From NCBI GenBank assembly GCA_035462375.1, contig DATHUJ010000181.1:1-37847 (forward strand): a DNA stretch of 37,847 nucleotides. The letters are read 5' to 3'. The notes beneath the pieces are model-generated. The model searched no databases. It saw only the letters and a program-made list of their open reading frames with translations, and was not told the origin of the DNA. This DNA comes from DASTQL01 sp035462375. Its GTDB lineage: Bacteria; Actinomycetota; Actinomycetes; Jiangellales; Jiangellaceae. The translations under genes and the position numbers were made by a program. Positions within the stretch are counted from its first letter, which is position 1. Each line of letters opens with the position of its first letter. Positions 1-7,886 of the stretch are shown here, piece by piece.

Positions 1-114
1 CGCGAGCTGACCGAGGCCGCGGCCCGGGCTCCGGTGCCGGTGCTGTGCGGCGGCCACGCCCTGGTCAGCGACGGCCTGCGGATCATCGTGCGGAGCGCCT
101 GGCAGGGCCGCTGA
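1..114 (+). CDS. C-terminal end of an unrecognised protein (5' truncated)
   Basis: Frame 1 is open from the window edge to a TGA at 112-114 and gives the last 37 residues of a protein, ending in SAWQGR. The fragment reads as one Ala/Val-rich helix-and-strand piece (VPVLCGGHALVSDGLRIIV). This resembles the last strand and helix of a Rossmann-like or B12-binding-like fold, but it is too short to name. The codon use, with G or C in almost every third position, matches the neighbouring genes, so I take it as real coding. About 195 bases separate it from nuoA, so it is probably not part of the nuo unit. Confidence 0.55.
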   Translation, partial: RELTEAAARAPVPVLCGGHALVSDGLRIIVRSAWQGR

Positions 115-308
115 TCACGCCGTAGGCGCTCACCCCCAGCCCCAGCCCTGGATGTCAAGCCGATGGAGCGTCGGCCACGCTCCGAACGCCCCTGCTAGAC
201 TGTGGATCGAGGCGTCGACACGGGACACGTCTCGAACACTGACACGACACGAACGCGTTGGGCTTCGGCCCGACACCACGCACACCGCGCGTGCAACCGG
301 AGTTCCAG

Positions 309-668
309 ATGGATCAGACCGGCCTGCTCTACGTCATCGGGTTCGCCTTCGCCGCGACGCTCTTCGTCTTCGGCACGATCCTGTTCAGCTGGCTCATCAC
401 GCATCGGCGACGGCGCCCCCAGAAGGGCCTGCCGTACGAGTGCGGGATCGACACCATCGGCGATACGTGGAGCCGGTTCGGGCTCGCCTTCTACCTCTAC
501 GCCCTGCTCTTCGTGGCCTTCGACGTGGAGATCATCTTCGTCTACCTGTGGGCCATCACCGTGCGGGCCATCGAGTTCCAGGGGATCGTGCTCATCGGCA
601 TCTTCCTTGCGATCCTGATGTTCGGCGAGTTCTACGCGTGGAAGAAGGGTGACCTCCGATGGCAGTAG
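309..668 (+). CDS. nuoA: NADH-quinone oxidoreductase subunit A (NuoA-like)
   Basis: This is a small membrane subunit of complex I that helps seal the quinone chamber at the junction of the peripheral and membrane arms. The 119-residue product has three predicted membrane helices. It carries the family signature: KGLPYECG (Cys45 lies on the mobile loop between helices 1 and 2) and FDVEIIFVYLWA (Asp72, Glu74 in helix 2). I chose the ATG at 309 because a GGAG lies at 299-302 with suitable spacing and the protein then begins at helix 1. An in-frame TTG at 258 would add an unusual 17-residue leader. The gene overlaps nuoB by 10 bases. No convincing promoter was found between 115 and 308; a TAGACT at 196-201 lacks a -35 partner. 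Family assignment is firm. Whether it works in an NADH-oxidising enzyme is doubtful given the missing nuoDEFG. Confidence 0.95.
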   Translation: MDQTGLLYVIGFAFAATLFVFGTILFSWLITHRRRRPQKGLPYECGIDTIGDTWSRFGLAFYLYALLFVAFDVEIIFVYLWAITVRAIEFQGIVLIGIFLAILMFGEFYAWKKGDLRWQ

Positions 669-1384
669 AGCGACCGACCACGACCAGCACGATCGAGCCG
701 ATCGAGCCCGCCGGCGCGCCGCCCGGGCCGATCATCATCCCGGACAGCGCCGGTGACGACGAGCTGCTCCGCGAGTTCCAGATGGAGGAGCACCCGCAGG
801 GCGGCTTCCACGGCCTGCTCGAGGTGATCCCGACCAAGGCCGATTACGTCCTCGACCTGATCCGCGCCAACTCGCTGTGGCCGCTCCTCTCCGGCCTGAG
901 CTGCTGCGCCATCGAGATGATGAGCACCGCCACCAGCGTCAACGACATCGACCGCTTCGGCATGTTCCCCTTCCGCGCCTCGCCGCGCCAGGCGGACGTG
1001 CTGATCGTGGCCGGCACCCTGACCACCAAGATGGCGGGCCCGCTGGTCCGCCTCTGGGAGCAGATGCCCGAGCCGAAATGGTGCGTCGCGATGGGCACCT
1101 GCACCACTTCCGGCGGCCGCTTCAAGCGCAGCTACTCGGTCGTCCAGGGCGTGGACCGCGTGATGCCGGTGGACGTCTACGTGCCGGGCTGCCCGCCGCG
1201 ACCGGAGGCGCTGCTCCAGGGCATCCTCAAGCTCCAGGACAAGATCGCCGCGGAGCACCTCGGCGAACGCTACGTCGCGAACGCCACCGGGGGCCCGGCC
1301 GCCGATCGGCGCGAGCTGCCGACGTCGGCACTCACACGCCCGGTGGTCCGGCAGGGTGCCCCGCCCGGGGGCCGCTCCGGATGA
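659..1384 (+). CDS. nuoB: NADH-quinone oxidoreductase subunit B, N2 cluster protein (NuoB-like)
   Basis: NuoB carries the terminal [4Fe-4S] cluster N2, which hands electrons to quinone. All four ligands are present in canonical spacing: adjacent Cys82-Cys83 in LSCCAIEM, Cys148 in MGTCTTSGG, and Cys178 in VPGCPPRPEA. The product has 241 residues, longer than the usual 160-220. The extra length is an N-terminal stretch rich in Pro and acidic residues and a C-terminal tail (from about residue 205) rich in Gly, Pro and Arg. It overlaps nuoA by 10 bases and nuoC by four (ATGA), indicating translational coupling. In complex I, NuoB packs against NuoD, and together they form the quinone pocket. No NuoD gene is present in this operon, so the N2 face must be covered by a subunit encoded elsewhere or be arranged differently. 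Confidence 0.95.
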   Translation: MAVERPTTTSTIEPIEPAGAPPGPIIIPDSAGDDELLREFQMEEHPQGGFHGLLEVIPTKADYVLDLIRANSLWPLLSGLSCCAIEMMSTATSVNDIDRFGMFPFRASPRQADVLIVAGTLTTKMAGPLVRLWEQMPEPKWCVAMGTCTTSGGRFKRSYSVVQGVDRVMPVDVYVPGCPPRPEALLQGILKLQDKIAAEHLGERYVANATGGPAADRRELPTSALTRPVVRQGAPPGGRSG

Positions 1385-1986
1385 CCGGGGACGACTGGGC
1401 CGCCCAGGTGGCCGCCGCCGCGGGATCGAGCGCCGAGGTGGGAGACGCCTACGGCGTCCCCGTGCTCGACGTCGCCGCCGAGGCATGGGCGGCGACCCTG
1501 GAGGCCGCCCGTGACGCGGGGCTCACCTTCTTCGACTGGCTGTCCGCGGTCGACGAGGGGGAGGAGGAGGGCTTCTCAGTGGTCGCCCACGTCGCCGACC
1601 CCTCTCGGCGGCCGGTCCTCCATGTCCTCGTCCGCACGCGGGTGGGACGCGCCGACCCGGTCCTCCCGTCGGCGATCGCCGTCTACGCCGGAGCCGCCTG
1701 GCACGAGCGGGAGACCGCCGAGATGTTCGGGATCGGCTTCGACGGGCACCCTGCCCTGGCTCCGCTCCTGCTCCCCGAGGGCTTCGAGGGGCATCCGCTG
1801 CGCAAGGAGTTCGTCCTCGCGGCACGAGCGGCCAAGCCGTGGCCCGGCGCGAAGGAGCCGGGCGAGGGGCACGAGGGCGCCGCCTCGCCGTCGCGCCGGC
1901 GCCTGCTGCCCCCCGGTGTGCCCGATCCGCAGACCTGGGGACCCCGCCCACCAGACCCACCCGGGTCGGACGGCGGCGAGCCGTGA
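1381..1986 (+). CDS. nuoC: NADH-quinone oxidoreductase subunit C, 30-kDa type (NuoC-like)
   Basis: NuoC is a connecting-module subunit that normally packs on NuoD. The 201-residue product has the 30-kDa family signature near residues 103-142: HERETAEMFGIGFDGHP followed by LLLPEGFEGHPLRKEF. After about residue 150 there is a low-complexity Pro/Gly/Arg tail, which is not part of the conserved fold. The gene starts with ATG overlapping the nuoB stop (ATGA). It ends in a four-base overlap (GTGA) with nuoH. It is not a NuoCD fusion: the frame stops directly after the NuoC domain, and the next gene is nuoH, so the 49-kDa domain is missing at the place where it would normally follow. Confidence 0.93.
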   Translation: MTGDDWAAQVAAAAGSSAEVGDAYGVPVLDVAAEAWAATLEAARDAGLTFFDWLSAVDEGEEEGFSVVAHVADPSRRPVLHVLVRTRVGRADPVLPSAIAVYAGAAWHERETAEMFGIGFDGHPALAPLLLPEGFEGHPLRKEFVLAARAAKPWPGAKEPGEGHEGAASPSRRRLLPPGVPDPQTWGPRPPDPPGSDGGEP

Positions 1987-2939
1987 TCGCCGAGGTCCTC
2001 GAGGCGGTGCTGCGCGTGGTCGGCGTGCTGGCCGCGTTCCTCGTGCTCCCGTTGCTGATCGGGCAGACCGAGCACAAGGTGATGGCGCACATGCAGGGTC
2101 GGGTGGGCCCCATGTACGCCGGCGGTTTCCATGGCTGGGCCCAACTCGTGGCCGACGGCGTCAAGTTCGCCCAGAAGGAGGACGTCGTCCCCGCCGGTGC
2201 CGACCGCACCGTCTACCGGCTGGCCCCCGGCGTCGCCCTCGTCCCCTACCTGGCCGCGCTGGCGGCGATCCCGCTCGCACCCGGGATCGTCGGCGTCGAC
2301 CTGGAGATCGGCCTGTTCTACGTGCTCGCCGCGATGGGTGTCGCGGTGCTGGGGACCGTCATGGGCGGCTGGGCGAGCGCCAACAAGTACTCCCTCATCG
2401 GCTCGCTGCGCAGCTCCGCCCAGCTGATGGCCTACGAGCTGCCGCTCGTGCTCGCCGCGGCCTCGGTCGCGATGGCGGCGGGCACCCTCCGCCTCACCGG
2501 CATCGTCGAGGCGTGGCAGCCGTGGTGGCTGGCCTGGCAGGTGGTCGGGGCGCTCGTCTTCTTCACCGCGGGGCTCGCCGAGCTCTCGCGGCCGCCGTTC
2601 GACATGCCGGTCGCCGACTCGGAGATCATCCTCGGCCCGTACACCGAGTACGGCGGGCTGCGCTTCGCGCTCTTCCTGCTCGCGGAGTACGCCGGCATCC
2701 TGCTGCTCTGCGCCCTGACCACCGTGCTGTTCCTCGGCGGCTGGCGGGGGCCGTTCGACGAGGTCCTCGGGCCGGTCTGGACACTGGCGAAGACCTTCGC
2801 CCTCGCCTTCGTCGTGATCTGGCTGCGGGTCGCGATGCCTCGCCTGCGCGAGGACCAGCTCCAGCGCCTGGCCTGGCAGGTGCTCGTCCCCGCCGCCCTG
2901 CTCCAGCTCGCGATCACCGGTGTCGTCGTCCTGCTGTGA
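1983..2939 (+). CDS. nuoH: NADH-quinone oxidoreductase subunit H (NuoH-like)
   Basis: NuoH is the membrane subunit that forms the floor of the quinone chamber and the first proton channel. The start is a GTG overlapping the nuoC stop (GTGA), giving 318 residues and about eight helices. Recognisable segments are EHKVMAHMQGRVGP near the N-terminus, GVKFAQKED in the first cytoplasmic loop, and LAELSRPPFDMPVADSEI (about residues 199-216) followed by TEYGGLRFALFLLAEY. The loop after PFD differs from the usual acidic PEAESE pattern: Val210 and Asp212 stand where Glu is common, and only Glu214 is kept. This loop lines the quinone cavity and the acidic path, so the change fits a divergent quinone site. 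Nuo naming is secure; catalytic equivalence is not. Confidence 0.93.
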   Translation: MIAEVLEAVLRVVGVLAAFLVLPLLIGQTEHKVMAHMQGRVGPMYAGGFHGWAQLVADGVKFAQKEDVVPAGADRTVYRLAPGVALVPYLAALAAIPLAPGIVGVDLEIGLFYVLAAMGVAVLGTVMGGWASANKYSLIGSLRSSAQLMAYELPLVLAAASVAMAAGTLRLTGIVEAWQPWWLAWQVVGALVFFTAGLAELSRPPFDMPVADSEIILGPYTEYGGLRFALFLLAEYAGILLLCALTTVLFLGGWRGPFDEVLGPVWTLAKTFALAFVVIWLRVAMPRLREDQLQRLAWQVLVPAALLQLAITGVVVLL

Positions 2940-2981
2940 GGCCGTACGGCGCGGTCCCTGTCGGCCGGTGAACGGCGCCGC

Positions 2982-2987
2982 TAGCCT
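2982..2987 (+). promoter_or_regulatory. Leaderless-type -10 element (TAGCCT) for nuoI
   Basis: TAGCCT lies six bases before the GTG start of nuoI in the only sizeable gap (54 bases) inside the nuo run. There is no Shine-Dalgarno sequence before that GTG. In actinobacteria a TANNNT hexamer six to eight bases from a start codon is typical of leaderless mRNAs. No clear -35 is visible. Confidence 0.5.
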
Positions 2988-2993
2988 GACCGC

Positions 2994-3614
2994 GTGGCGC
3001 TCCGAGGCCTGGCCAGGGGTCTGGCGACGACGTTCGGTCGCCTGACCCGGCGCTCGGTCACCGCGCAGTACCCCGACTCCCTGCCCGAGCTGCCCCCGCG
3101 CAGCCGCGGGGTCATCGCGCTGGCCGAGGAGAACTGCACCGTGTGCATGCTCTGCGCGCGCGAGTGCCCGGACTGGTGCATCTACATCGACTCGCACAAG
3201 GAGGAGCAGCCGCCGGCCACCCCGGGGGGCAAGCCCCGGCAGCGCAACGTCCTGGACCGCTTCGCCATCGACTTCTCGCTCTGCATGTACTGCGGCATCT
3301 GCATCGAGGCATGCCCGTTCGACGCGCTGTTCTGGTCGCCCGAGTTCGAGTACGCCGAGCTGGACATCCGCGACCTGACCCACGAGCGTGACCGGCTCCG
3401 CGAGTGGATGTGGACCGTCCCGGCGCCCCCGGCCGACGACCCGGGCGCCGTCGAGCCCAAGGAGGTCGAGGCCGCGGCCAAGGCGGCGGGTCGAGCAGCC
3501 GCCGGACCGGCCGGCGGGGCCGCCACCGGGGCCGCCACCGGGCCCGCCGGCGCGACCGGCGCCACCCGCCGGTCGCGGCCGCCGCGCGTCGGGCCCGGGG
3601 AGAGCGGGGCGTGA
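2994..3614 (+). CDS. nuoI: NADH-quinone oxidoreductase subunit I, 2x[4Fe-4S] ferredoxin-type (NuoI-like)
   Basis: NuoI carries clusters N6a and N6b, which pass electrons to N2 in NuoB. Two full CxxCxxCxxxCP motifs are present: Cys48/51/54/58 in CTVCMLCARECP and Cys97/100/103/107 in CMYCGICIEACP, both with the trailing proline of ferredoxin-type clusters. The core ends near residue 140. After it comes a low-complexity tail of about 65 residues rich in Ala, Gly, Pro and Thr, which is not a family feature. The start is a GTG at 2994 with no Shine-Dalgarno but with TAGCCT six bases upstream, suggesting a leaderless transcript in addition to read-through from nuoH. The stop overlaps nuoJ by four bases. 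With no nuoE/F/G nearby, the normal electron feed to NuoI is missing, so a ferredoxin or another carrier could be the donor (inference). Confidence 0.94.
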   Translation: MALRGLARGLATTFGRLTRRSVTAQYPDSLPELPPRSRGVIALAEENCTVCMLCARECPDWCIYIDSHKEEQPPATPGGKPRQRNVLDRFAIDFSLCMYCGICIEACPFDALFWSPEFEYAELDIRDLTHERDRLREWMWTVPAPPADDPGAVEPKEVEAAAKAAGRAAAGPAGGAATGAATGPAGATGATRRSRPPRVGPGESGA

Positions 3615-4132
3615 CCGGCGTCGAGACCGCGTTCGCACTGCTGGGTCTGGTCGCCGTGGGGTCGGGGCTGCTGGTCGTGACATCGCCGCGGCTGGTCCAC
3701 GCTGGCCTGTGGTTGGCCGTGTCCCTGGCGGCGCTCGCCGGCTGCTACCTCCTGCTGACGGCGGAGTTCGTCGCCTGGGTGCAGGTCCTCATCTACGTCG
3801 GCGCCGTCATCGTCGTGGTCCTCTTCGCGCTCATGCTCACCCGAGCACCGACCGGGCCCTCGCCCGAGCCGACCGCCGCACGCCGCGTCCTCGCCGCCGT
3901 CGTGGCCGCCGCGACGGCGGGGGTGCTCCTGGCAGTACTCCGGGCGGGATTCGCCGGCGCGGTCATCGACCTCGACGCCGTCGAGGTGGGGGGCGGCGCT
4001 GCGACCGGGGCGGCGCTGTTCCGGACCTGGGTGCTCCCCTTCGAGGTGCTGTCGGTCCTGCTGCTGGCCGCGCTGGTCGGCGCGATCACGCTCTCCCGCC
4101 GGTCTCCCGAGCGCGAGGGGTCGCAGCGGTGA
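3611..4132 (+). CDS. nuoJ: NADH-quinone oxidoreductase subunit J (NuoJ-like)
   Basis: This is a membrane-arm subunit with five predicted helices in 173 residues. The conserved third-helix segment (VQVLIYVGAVIVVVLFALML) contains the Tyr-Val-Gly-Ala motif of the flexible helix that changes between pi-bulge and alpha form during turnover in characterised complex I. The start is a GTG overlapping the nuoI stop (GTGA), and the stop overlaps nuoK in the same way, so the chain I-J-K-L is translationally coupled. The loop between helices 3 and 4 is Pro-rich and variable, as is usual for this subunit. Nothing suggests truncation. Confidence 0.93.
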   Translation: MTGVETAFALLGLVAVGSGLLVVTSPRLVHAGLWLAVSLAALAGCYLLLTAEFVAWVQVLIYVGAVIVVVLFALMLTRAPTGPSPEPTAARRVLAAVVAAATAGVLLAVLRAGFAGAVIDLDAVEVGGGAATGAALFRTWVLPFEVLSVLLLAALVGAITLSRRSPEREGSQR

Positions 4133-4470
4133 GGCTGGCCTTCCCGCTCGTGGTCTCCGCGCTGCTCTTCTCCCTCGGGGTCTACGGCGTGCTCGCGCGG
4201 CGCAACGCGGTCCTCGTCCTCATGGCGGTCGAGCTGATGCTCGGCGCGGTGGGCCTGAACCTGGTCGCCTTCGACGCCTACTGGGCCGACGCGCTGCACG
4301 GCGGGCAGGTCCTCACGCTCTTCGTCATCACCATCGCCGCGGCCGAGATCGGGCTCGGCCTGGCCATCGTCCTCCTGGTCTGGCGCGAGCGGGGCACCGC
4401 AGACCTCGACCGGTTGGACACCCTGGACGAGCGGGCCGAGGTCGCGGCCGCGCCCGAGGCGACACCGTGA
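4129..4470 (+). CDS. nuoK: NADH-quinone oxidoreductase subunit K (NuoK-like)
   Basis: This is a three-helix membrane-arm subunit of 113 residues, related to MrpC. The two membrane glutamates needed for proton translocation in the family are present: Glu35 in VLMAVELMLGAVGLNL and Glu73 in ITIAAAEIGLGLAI. About 20 charged residues extend beyond the last helix (DLDRLDTLDERAEV), slightly longer than the usual 100-residue subunit. The GTG start and the stop each overlap the neighbour by four bases. Retention of both glutamates argues that this membrane arm still pumps ions. Confidence 0.94.
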   Translation: MRLAFPLVVSALLFSLGVYGVLARRNAVLVLMAVELMLGAVGLNLVAFDAYWADALHGGQVLTLFVITIAAAEIGLGLAIVLLVWRERGTADLDRLDTLDERAEVAAAPEATP

Positions 4471-6365
4471 ACCCGCTGGTCCCCCTCCTGGTCCTGGTGC
4501 CGGTCGCCACCGCGGTGACCGGCCTGGCGGTGGGCCGTCGCCGGCGCGGGCTCGCCAGGTTCCTGGCCGTCACCGGCCCCGCGGTCGCGCTGCTGCTCGC
4601 CCTCGTCGCGGTGTGGGAGCTCCGCGCCGACGGCGCGAGGGTCGACGTCTGGGGAACCGTCCCGACCGGCTGGGTCCCGATCGCCGTCGCCACCCGGGCC
4701 GACGGCCTCGGCCTCACCGTGGCCGTCATGGTCGCCACCGTGGCCCTGCTCGTCCAGCTCTACTCGACCGCCTACCTGCGCGACGACCCCCGCTACCCCT
4801 CGTACGCAGCACTGGTCTCGCTCTTCACGGCCGCCATGCTGCTCGTCGTGGTGGCCGACGACCTGGTCGTGCTGCTCGTCGGGTGGGAGGTCATGGGCCT
4901 GTGCTCGTACGCGCTCATCGGTCATCACTGGGAGCTGCCCGAGGCCCGTTCCGCCGCGGTCAAGGCCTTCGTGGTGACGCGGTTCGGCGACGTCGGGCTG
5001 CTGTTCGGCATCTTCGTCCTCGGCGACCTGACGGGCTCGTTCCAGGTGTCCCGCATCGCCGCCGAGGTGTCCGGCCTTGCGGGCACGACCCTCACCGCCG
5101 GCGTGCTGCTCGTCCTGCTGGGGGTCGTCGGCAAGTCCGCCCAGTTCCCGCTGCACGTCTGGCTGCCCGACGCCATGGCCGGCCCGACGCCGGTGAGTGC
5201 GCTGATCCACGCTGCGACCATGGTCGCGGCCGGCGTGTTCCTCGTGGCGAGGCTCTACGACGCCTTCCTCGCCAGCCCGACGGCGCTGGCCGTGCTGGCC
5301 GTGCTCGCGTCGGTCACGATGCTGGGCGCGGCGCTGGCCGCCCTCTGCCAGGACGACCTCAAGCGGGTACTCGCGTGGTCGACCTCGAGCCAGCTCGCGT
5401 ACATGCTCGGTGGGCTCGCCGTCGGCGGCTACGCCGCGGGGCTCTTCCACCTGCTCGCCCACGCCGCCTTCAAGGCACTGCTGTTCCTCGCGGCCGGCGC
5501 GGTCATCCACGCCGTCGGGACCACCCTGATGGGCGGGATGGGCGGGCTGCGGAAGCCCATGCCGCTGACGTCGTCGACCGCGGCCGTGGGCCTGCTCGCG
5601 CTCGCCGGGGTGCCTCCGCTCGCGGGATTCTTCTCCAAGGAGTCGGTGCTCGGAGCCGCCGAGGAGGCCGCCCTGCACGGCGGCCCGCTGCCGGGTTGGG
5701 CGGCCTGGACCGTCCTGGTCGCGGGTCTGGCGACGGTCCTCTTGACCGCCGCGTACGTGACCCGGGCCTGGACGCTCACGTTCGCCGGCCCGGACCGGTC
5801 GGCTGCCATCTCGCCACCCCACGACCCACCCCGCGCGATGGCCGTCTCTCTCGTCGCGCTGACCGTGCCTACGGTCCTGCTGGGGCTGCTGGCGCTGGCC
5901 CCGGACGCCTTCGCGGGTGTCGTCGACCGCACGGCGGCACCGGGTGCGGTCGTCCCGCTGACGACCGCCGCGGAGGACCCCGGTATCGGCCTCACCACCG
6001 CCACCACCGTGATCTCCCTGCTGCTCGTCGGGCTGGGCGCCGGCCTCGTGCTCGCCGAGCGCTCGCGGCTAGGCGGCGGCGACCCGGCCGCCTCGCTCGC
6101 CGGCCTCCGGCCCGTCCTGGCCGGAGGCTTCGGCGTCGACCGCGCGTACGACGCCCTGGTCGTCCGGCCGGTGCGCGCCGCCGCCCGACTAGTCGTCGTG
6201 GGCGACCGGGACGTCGTCCACGGGTACGTGACCGCTGCTGGGCGGTCGGCCCGGGGACTGGGCGCCCTCGTGCACCGGGCGCAGACCGGTCGCGTGCAGG
6301 GCTACCTCGTCGGGGTGCTGAGCGTCGTCGTGCTGCTCGTCGTCGCGGGGGTGTTCCTCGCATGA
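4467..6365 (+). CDS. nuoL: NADH-quinone oxidoreductase subunit L, antiporter-like (NuoL-like)
   Basis: This is the distal antiporter-like pump subunit, with 632 residues and about 14-16 helices. Key residues can be read directly. Glu141 in VGWEVMGLCSY is the helix-5 glutamate, and Lys223 in VVGKSAQFPLHVWLPDAM is the helix-7 lysine. The helix-8 segment GPTPVSALIHAATMVAAGVF has the conserved histidine. The C-terminal part (from about residue 500) fits the lateral helix and anchor helix typical of NuoL rather than an Mrp antiporter. The start is a GTG with GTGA overlap from nuoK; the end overlaps nuoM by four bases (ATGA). Length and motifs are normal, so this pump module looks functional. Confidence 0.95.
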   Translation: MNPLVPLLVLVPVATAVTGLAVGRRRRGLARFLAVTGPAVALLLALVAVWELRADGARVDVWGTVPTGWVPIAVATRADGLGLTVAVMVATVALLVQLYSTAYLRDDPRYPSYAALVSLFTAAMLLVVVADDLVVLLVGWEVMGLCSYALIGHHWELPEARSAAVKAFVVTRFGDVGLLFGIFVLGDLTGSFQVSRIAAEVSGLAGTTLTAGVLLVLLGVVGKSAQFPLHVWLPDAMAGPTPVSALIHAATMVAAGVFLVARLYDAFLASPTALAVLAVLASVTMLGAALAALCQDDLKRVLAWSTSSQLAYMLGGLAVGGYAAGLFHLLAHAAFKALLFLAAGAVIHAVGTTLMGGMGGLRKPMPLTSSTAAVGLLALAGVPPLAGFFSKESVLGAAEEAALHGGPLPGWAAWTVLVAGLATVLLTAAYVTRAWTLTFAGPDRSAAISPPHDPPRAMAVSLVALTVPTVLLGLLALAPDAFAGVVDRTAAPGAVVPLTTAAEDPGIGLTTATTVISLLLVGLGAGLVLAERSRLGGGDPAASLAGLRPVLAGGFGVDRAYDALVVRPVRAAARLVVVGDRDVVHGYVTAAGRSARGLGALVHRAQTGRVQGYLVGVLSVVVLLVVAGVFLA

Positions 6366-7882
6366 GCTGGTTGCTCCCGCTCGTGCTCGCCGTGCCGCTC
6401 GCCGGCAGCGCCCTCCTGACGGTCCTGCCACGCCGCACCGCTGACCGGACTGCGGCGTGGCTCGGAGTCGTGATCTCCGCGGTGACGTTCGGCGTGGTCC
6501 TGGTGGTCGCGGGGACCTTCGACCGGACCCGCCCCCAGCAGGTCCAGCTGGAGACCGACCTGCCGTGGGTGCCCGCCTTCGGCATGCGGTTCCACCTGGG
6601 CGTGGACGGGGTCTCGCTGCCCTTCGTCGTCCTCACCGCCCTGCTCGTCCTCTGCTGCTGCGTCTACACGGTCCGGGTCCGGCCGGTGGCGGGTCGGGTC
6701 AAGGCGCTCACCGCGCTGGTGCTGCTCCTCGAGGTCGGGATGCTCGGCACCTTCACGGCGCTGGACCTGCTGCTGTTCTTCCTCTCCTTCGAGATCGTGC
6801 TGGTCCCCATGTGGTTCGTCATCGCCTGGTGGGGGGAGCCGCAGGACCGTCCCGGCCGCACCGCGGCGGCGACGACGTTCATCCTGTACACCCTGGCCGG
6901 CTCGGCGCTCATGCTCGCCGGCTTCCTGCTCGTGGGTGCGCAGGCAGGGACGCTCGACCTGGTCGAGCTCGCCGCGCGGTCCGGCGAAGGGCTCACGCCG
7001 AGGGTCCAGCTGCTCGCCGCCCTGGCGATCGTCGGCGGCCTGGCAGTGAAGGTGCCGCTCTGGCCGTTGCACACCTGGCTGCCGGATGCGCACGCCAAGG
7101 CTCCCACGGTGGGGTCGGTGCTGCTCGCCGGCGTGCTTCTCAAGATGGGCTCGTACGGGCTCGTCCGGGTCGCCCTGCCGGTGGTCCCCGACGGTGTGGC
7201 GCAGATCGCCCCGTGGCTCGCCGGCCTGGCGGTGGTGGGCATCGTCTACGGCTCGTTGGCCTGCCTGGCGCAATCCGACCTCAAGCGGCTCGTCGCCTAC
7301 TCCAGCGTGGGCCACATGGGCTTCGTGGTCCTGGGTGTCGCGACGCTCACCCCCGCCGGCGTCAACGGCTCCATCTACGCCGGGCTCGCACACGGCATCA
7401 TCACCGGCCTGCTCTTCTTCCTCGCCGGCGCGGTGAAGGACCGGCACGGAACCACGGACATGGCTGCGCTCGGAGGCGGCCTCTACGTCCGGCTGCCCCG
7501 CCTGGGGGCGCTGCTCGCCTTCGCGTGCGTCGCGTCGCTCGGCCTGCCCGGGCTGGCCGGCTTCTGGGGCGAGATGCTGTCCCTCGCCGGCGCCTTCCGG
7601 CCCTCGGAGGCGCTCCGGCGGCCGTACTCCCTCGTCCTCATGGGCGTCGCCGGCGTCGGTGCAGTGCTCACGGCCGCCTACCTGCTCATGGTCGTCCGCC
7701 GGGTGTGCCAGGGACGTGACGAAATAGGCGCCCGGCTGCCGGTGCTCGGCGACGTCACGGTCCACGAGGTGACGGCGTGGTCGCCACTGGTGGCCCTCAC
7801 GCTCCTGCTGGGGGTGTGGCCCGGGCTCGTCCTCGCCGTCACCGACCCCGCTGTGCAGGCCCTGCTCGGCGGCGGGGGGTGA
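6362..7882 (+). CDS. nuoM: NADH-quinone oxidoreductase subunit M, antiporter-like (NuoM-like)
   Basis: This is the middle antiporter-like pump subunit, with 506 residues and 14 helices. Glu144 (FFLSFEIVLVPMW), Lys230 (GLAVKVPLWPLHTWLPDAHAKAP) and Glu404 (FWGEMLSL) match the three ionisable residues expected in this subunit. The last is the NuoM-specific glutamate that replaces the lysine of NuoL and NuoN. I use the ATG at 6362, which overlaps the nuoL stop. The frame is open far upstream, but that part lies inside nuoL and is only a high-GC shadow. A four-base gap separates it from nuoN. Confidence 0.95.
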   Translation: MSWLLPLVLAVPLAGSALLTVLPRRTADRTAAWLGVVISAVTFGVVLVVAGTFDRTRPQQVQLETDLPWVPAFGMRFHLGVDGVSLPFVVLTALLVLCCCVYTVRVRPVAGRVKALTALVLLLEVGMLGTFTALDLLLFFLSFEIVLVPMWFVIAWWGEPQDRPGRTAAATTFILYTLAGSALMLAGFLLVGAQAGTLDLVELAARSGEGLTPRVQLLAALAIVGGLAVKVPLWPLHTWLPDAHAKAPTVGSVLLAGVLLKMGSYGLVRVALPVVPDGVAQIAPWLAGLAVVGIVYGSLACLAQSDLKRLVAYSSVGHMGFVVLGVATLTPAGVNGSIYAGLAHGIITGLLFFLAGAVKDRHGTTDMAALGGGLYVRLPRLGALLAFACVASLGLPGLAGFWGEMLSLAGAFRPSEALRRPYSLVLMGVAGVGAVLTAAYLLMVVRRVCQGRDEIGARLPVLGDVTVHEVTAWSPLVALTLLLGVWPGLVLAVTDPAVQALLGGGG

Positions 7883-7886
7883 CCCG

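Noticed and set aside
4613..6361. A long upstream extension of the nuoM frame inside nuoL
   Set aside because: The translated extension is Arg/Gly/Pro-rich shadow sequence. NuoM homology begins at the ATG at 6362, which overlaps the nuoL stop in the usual way.
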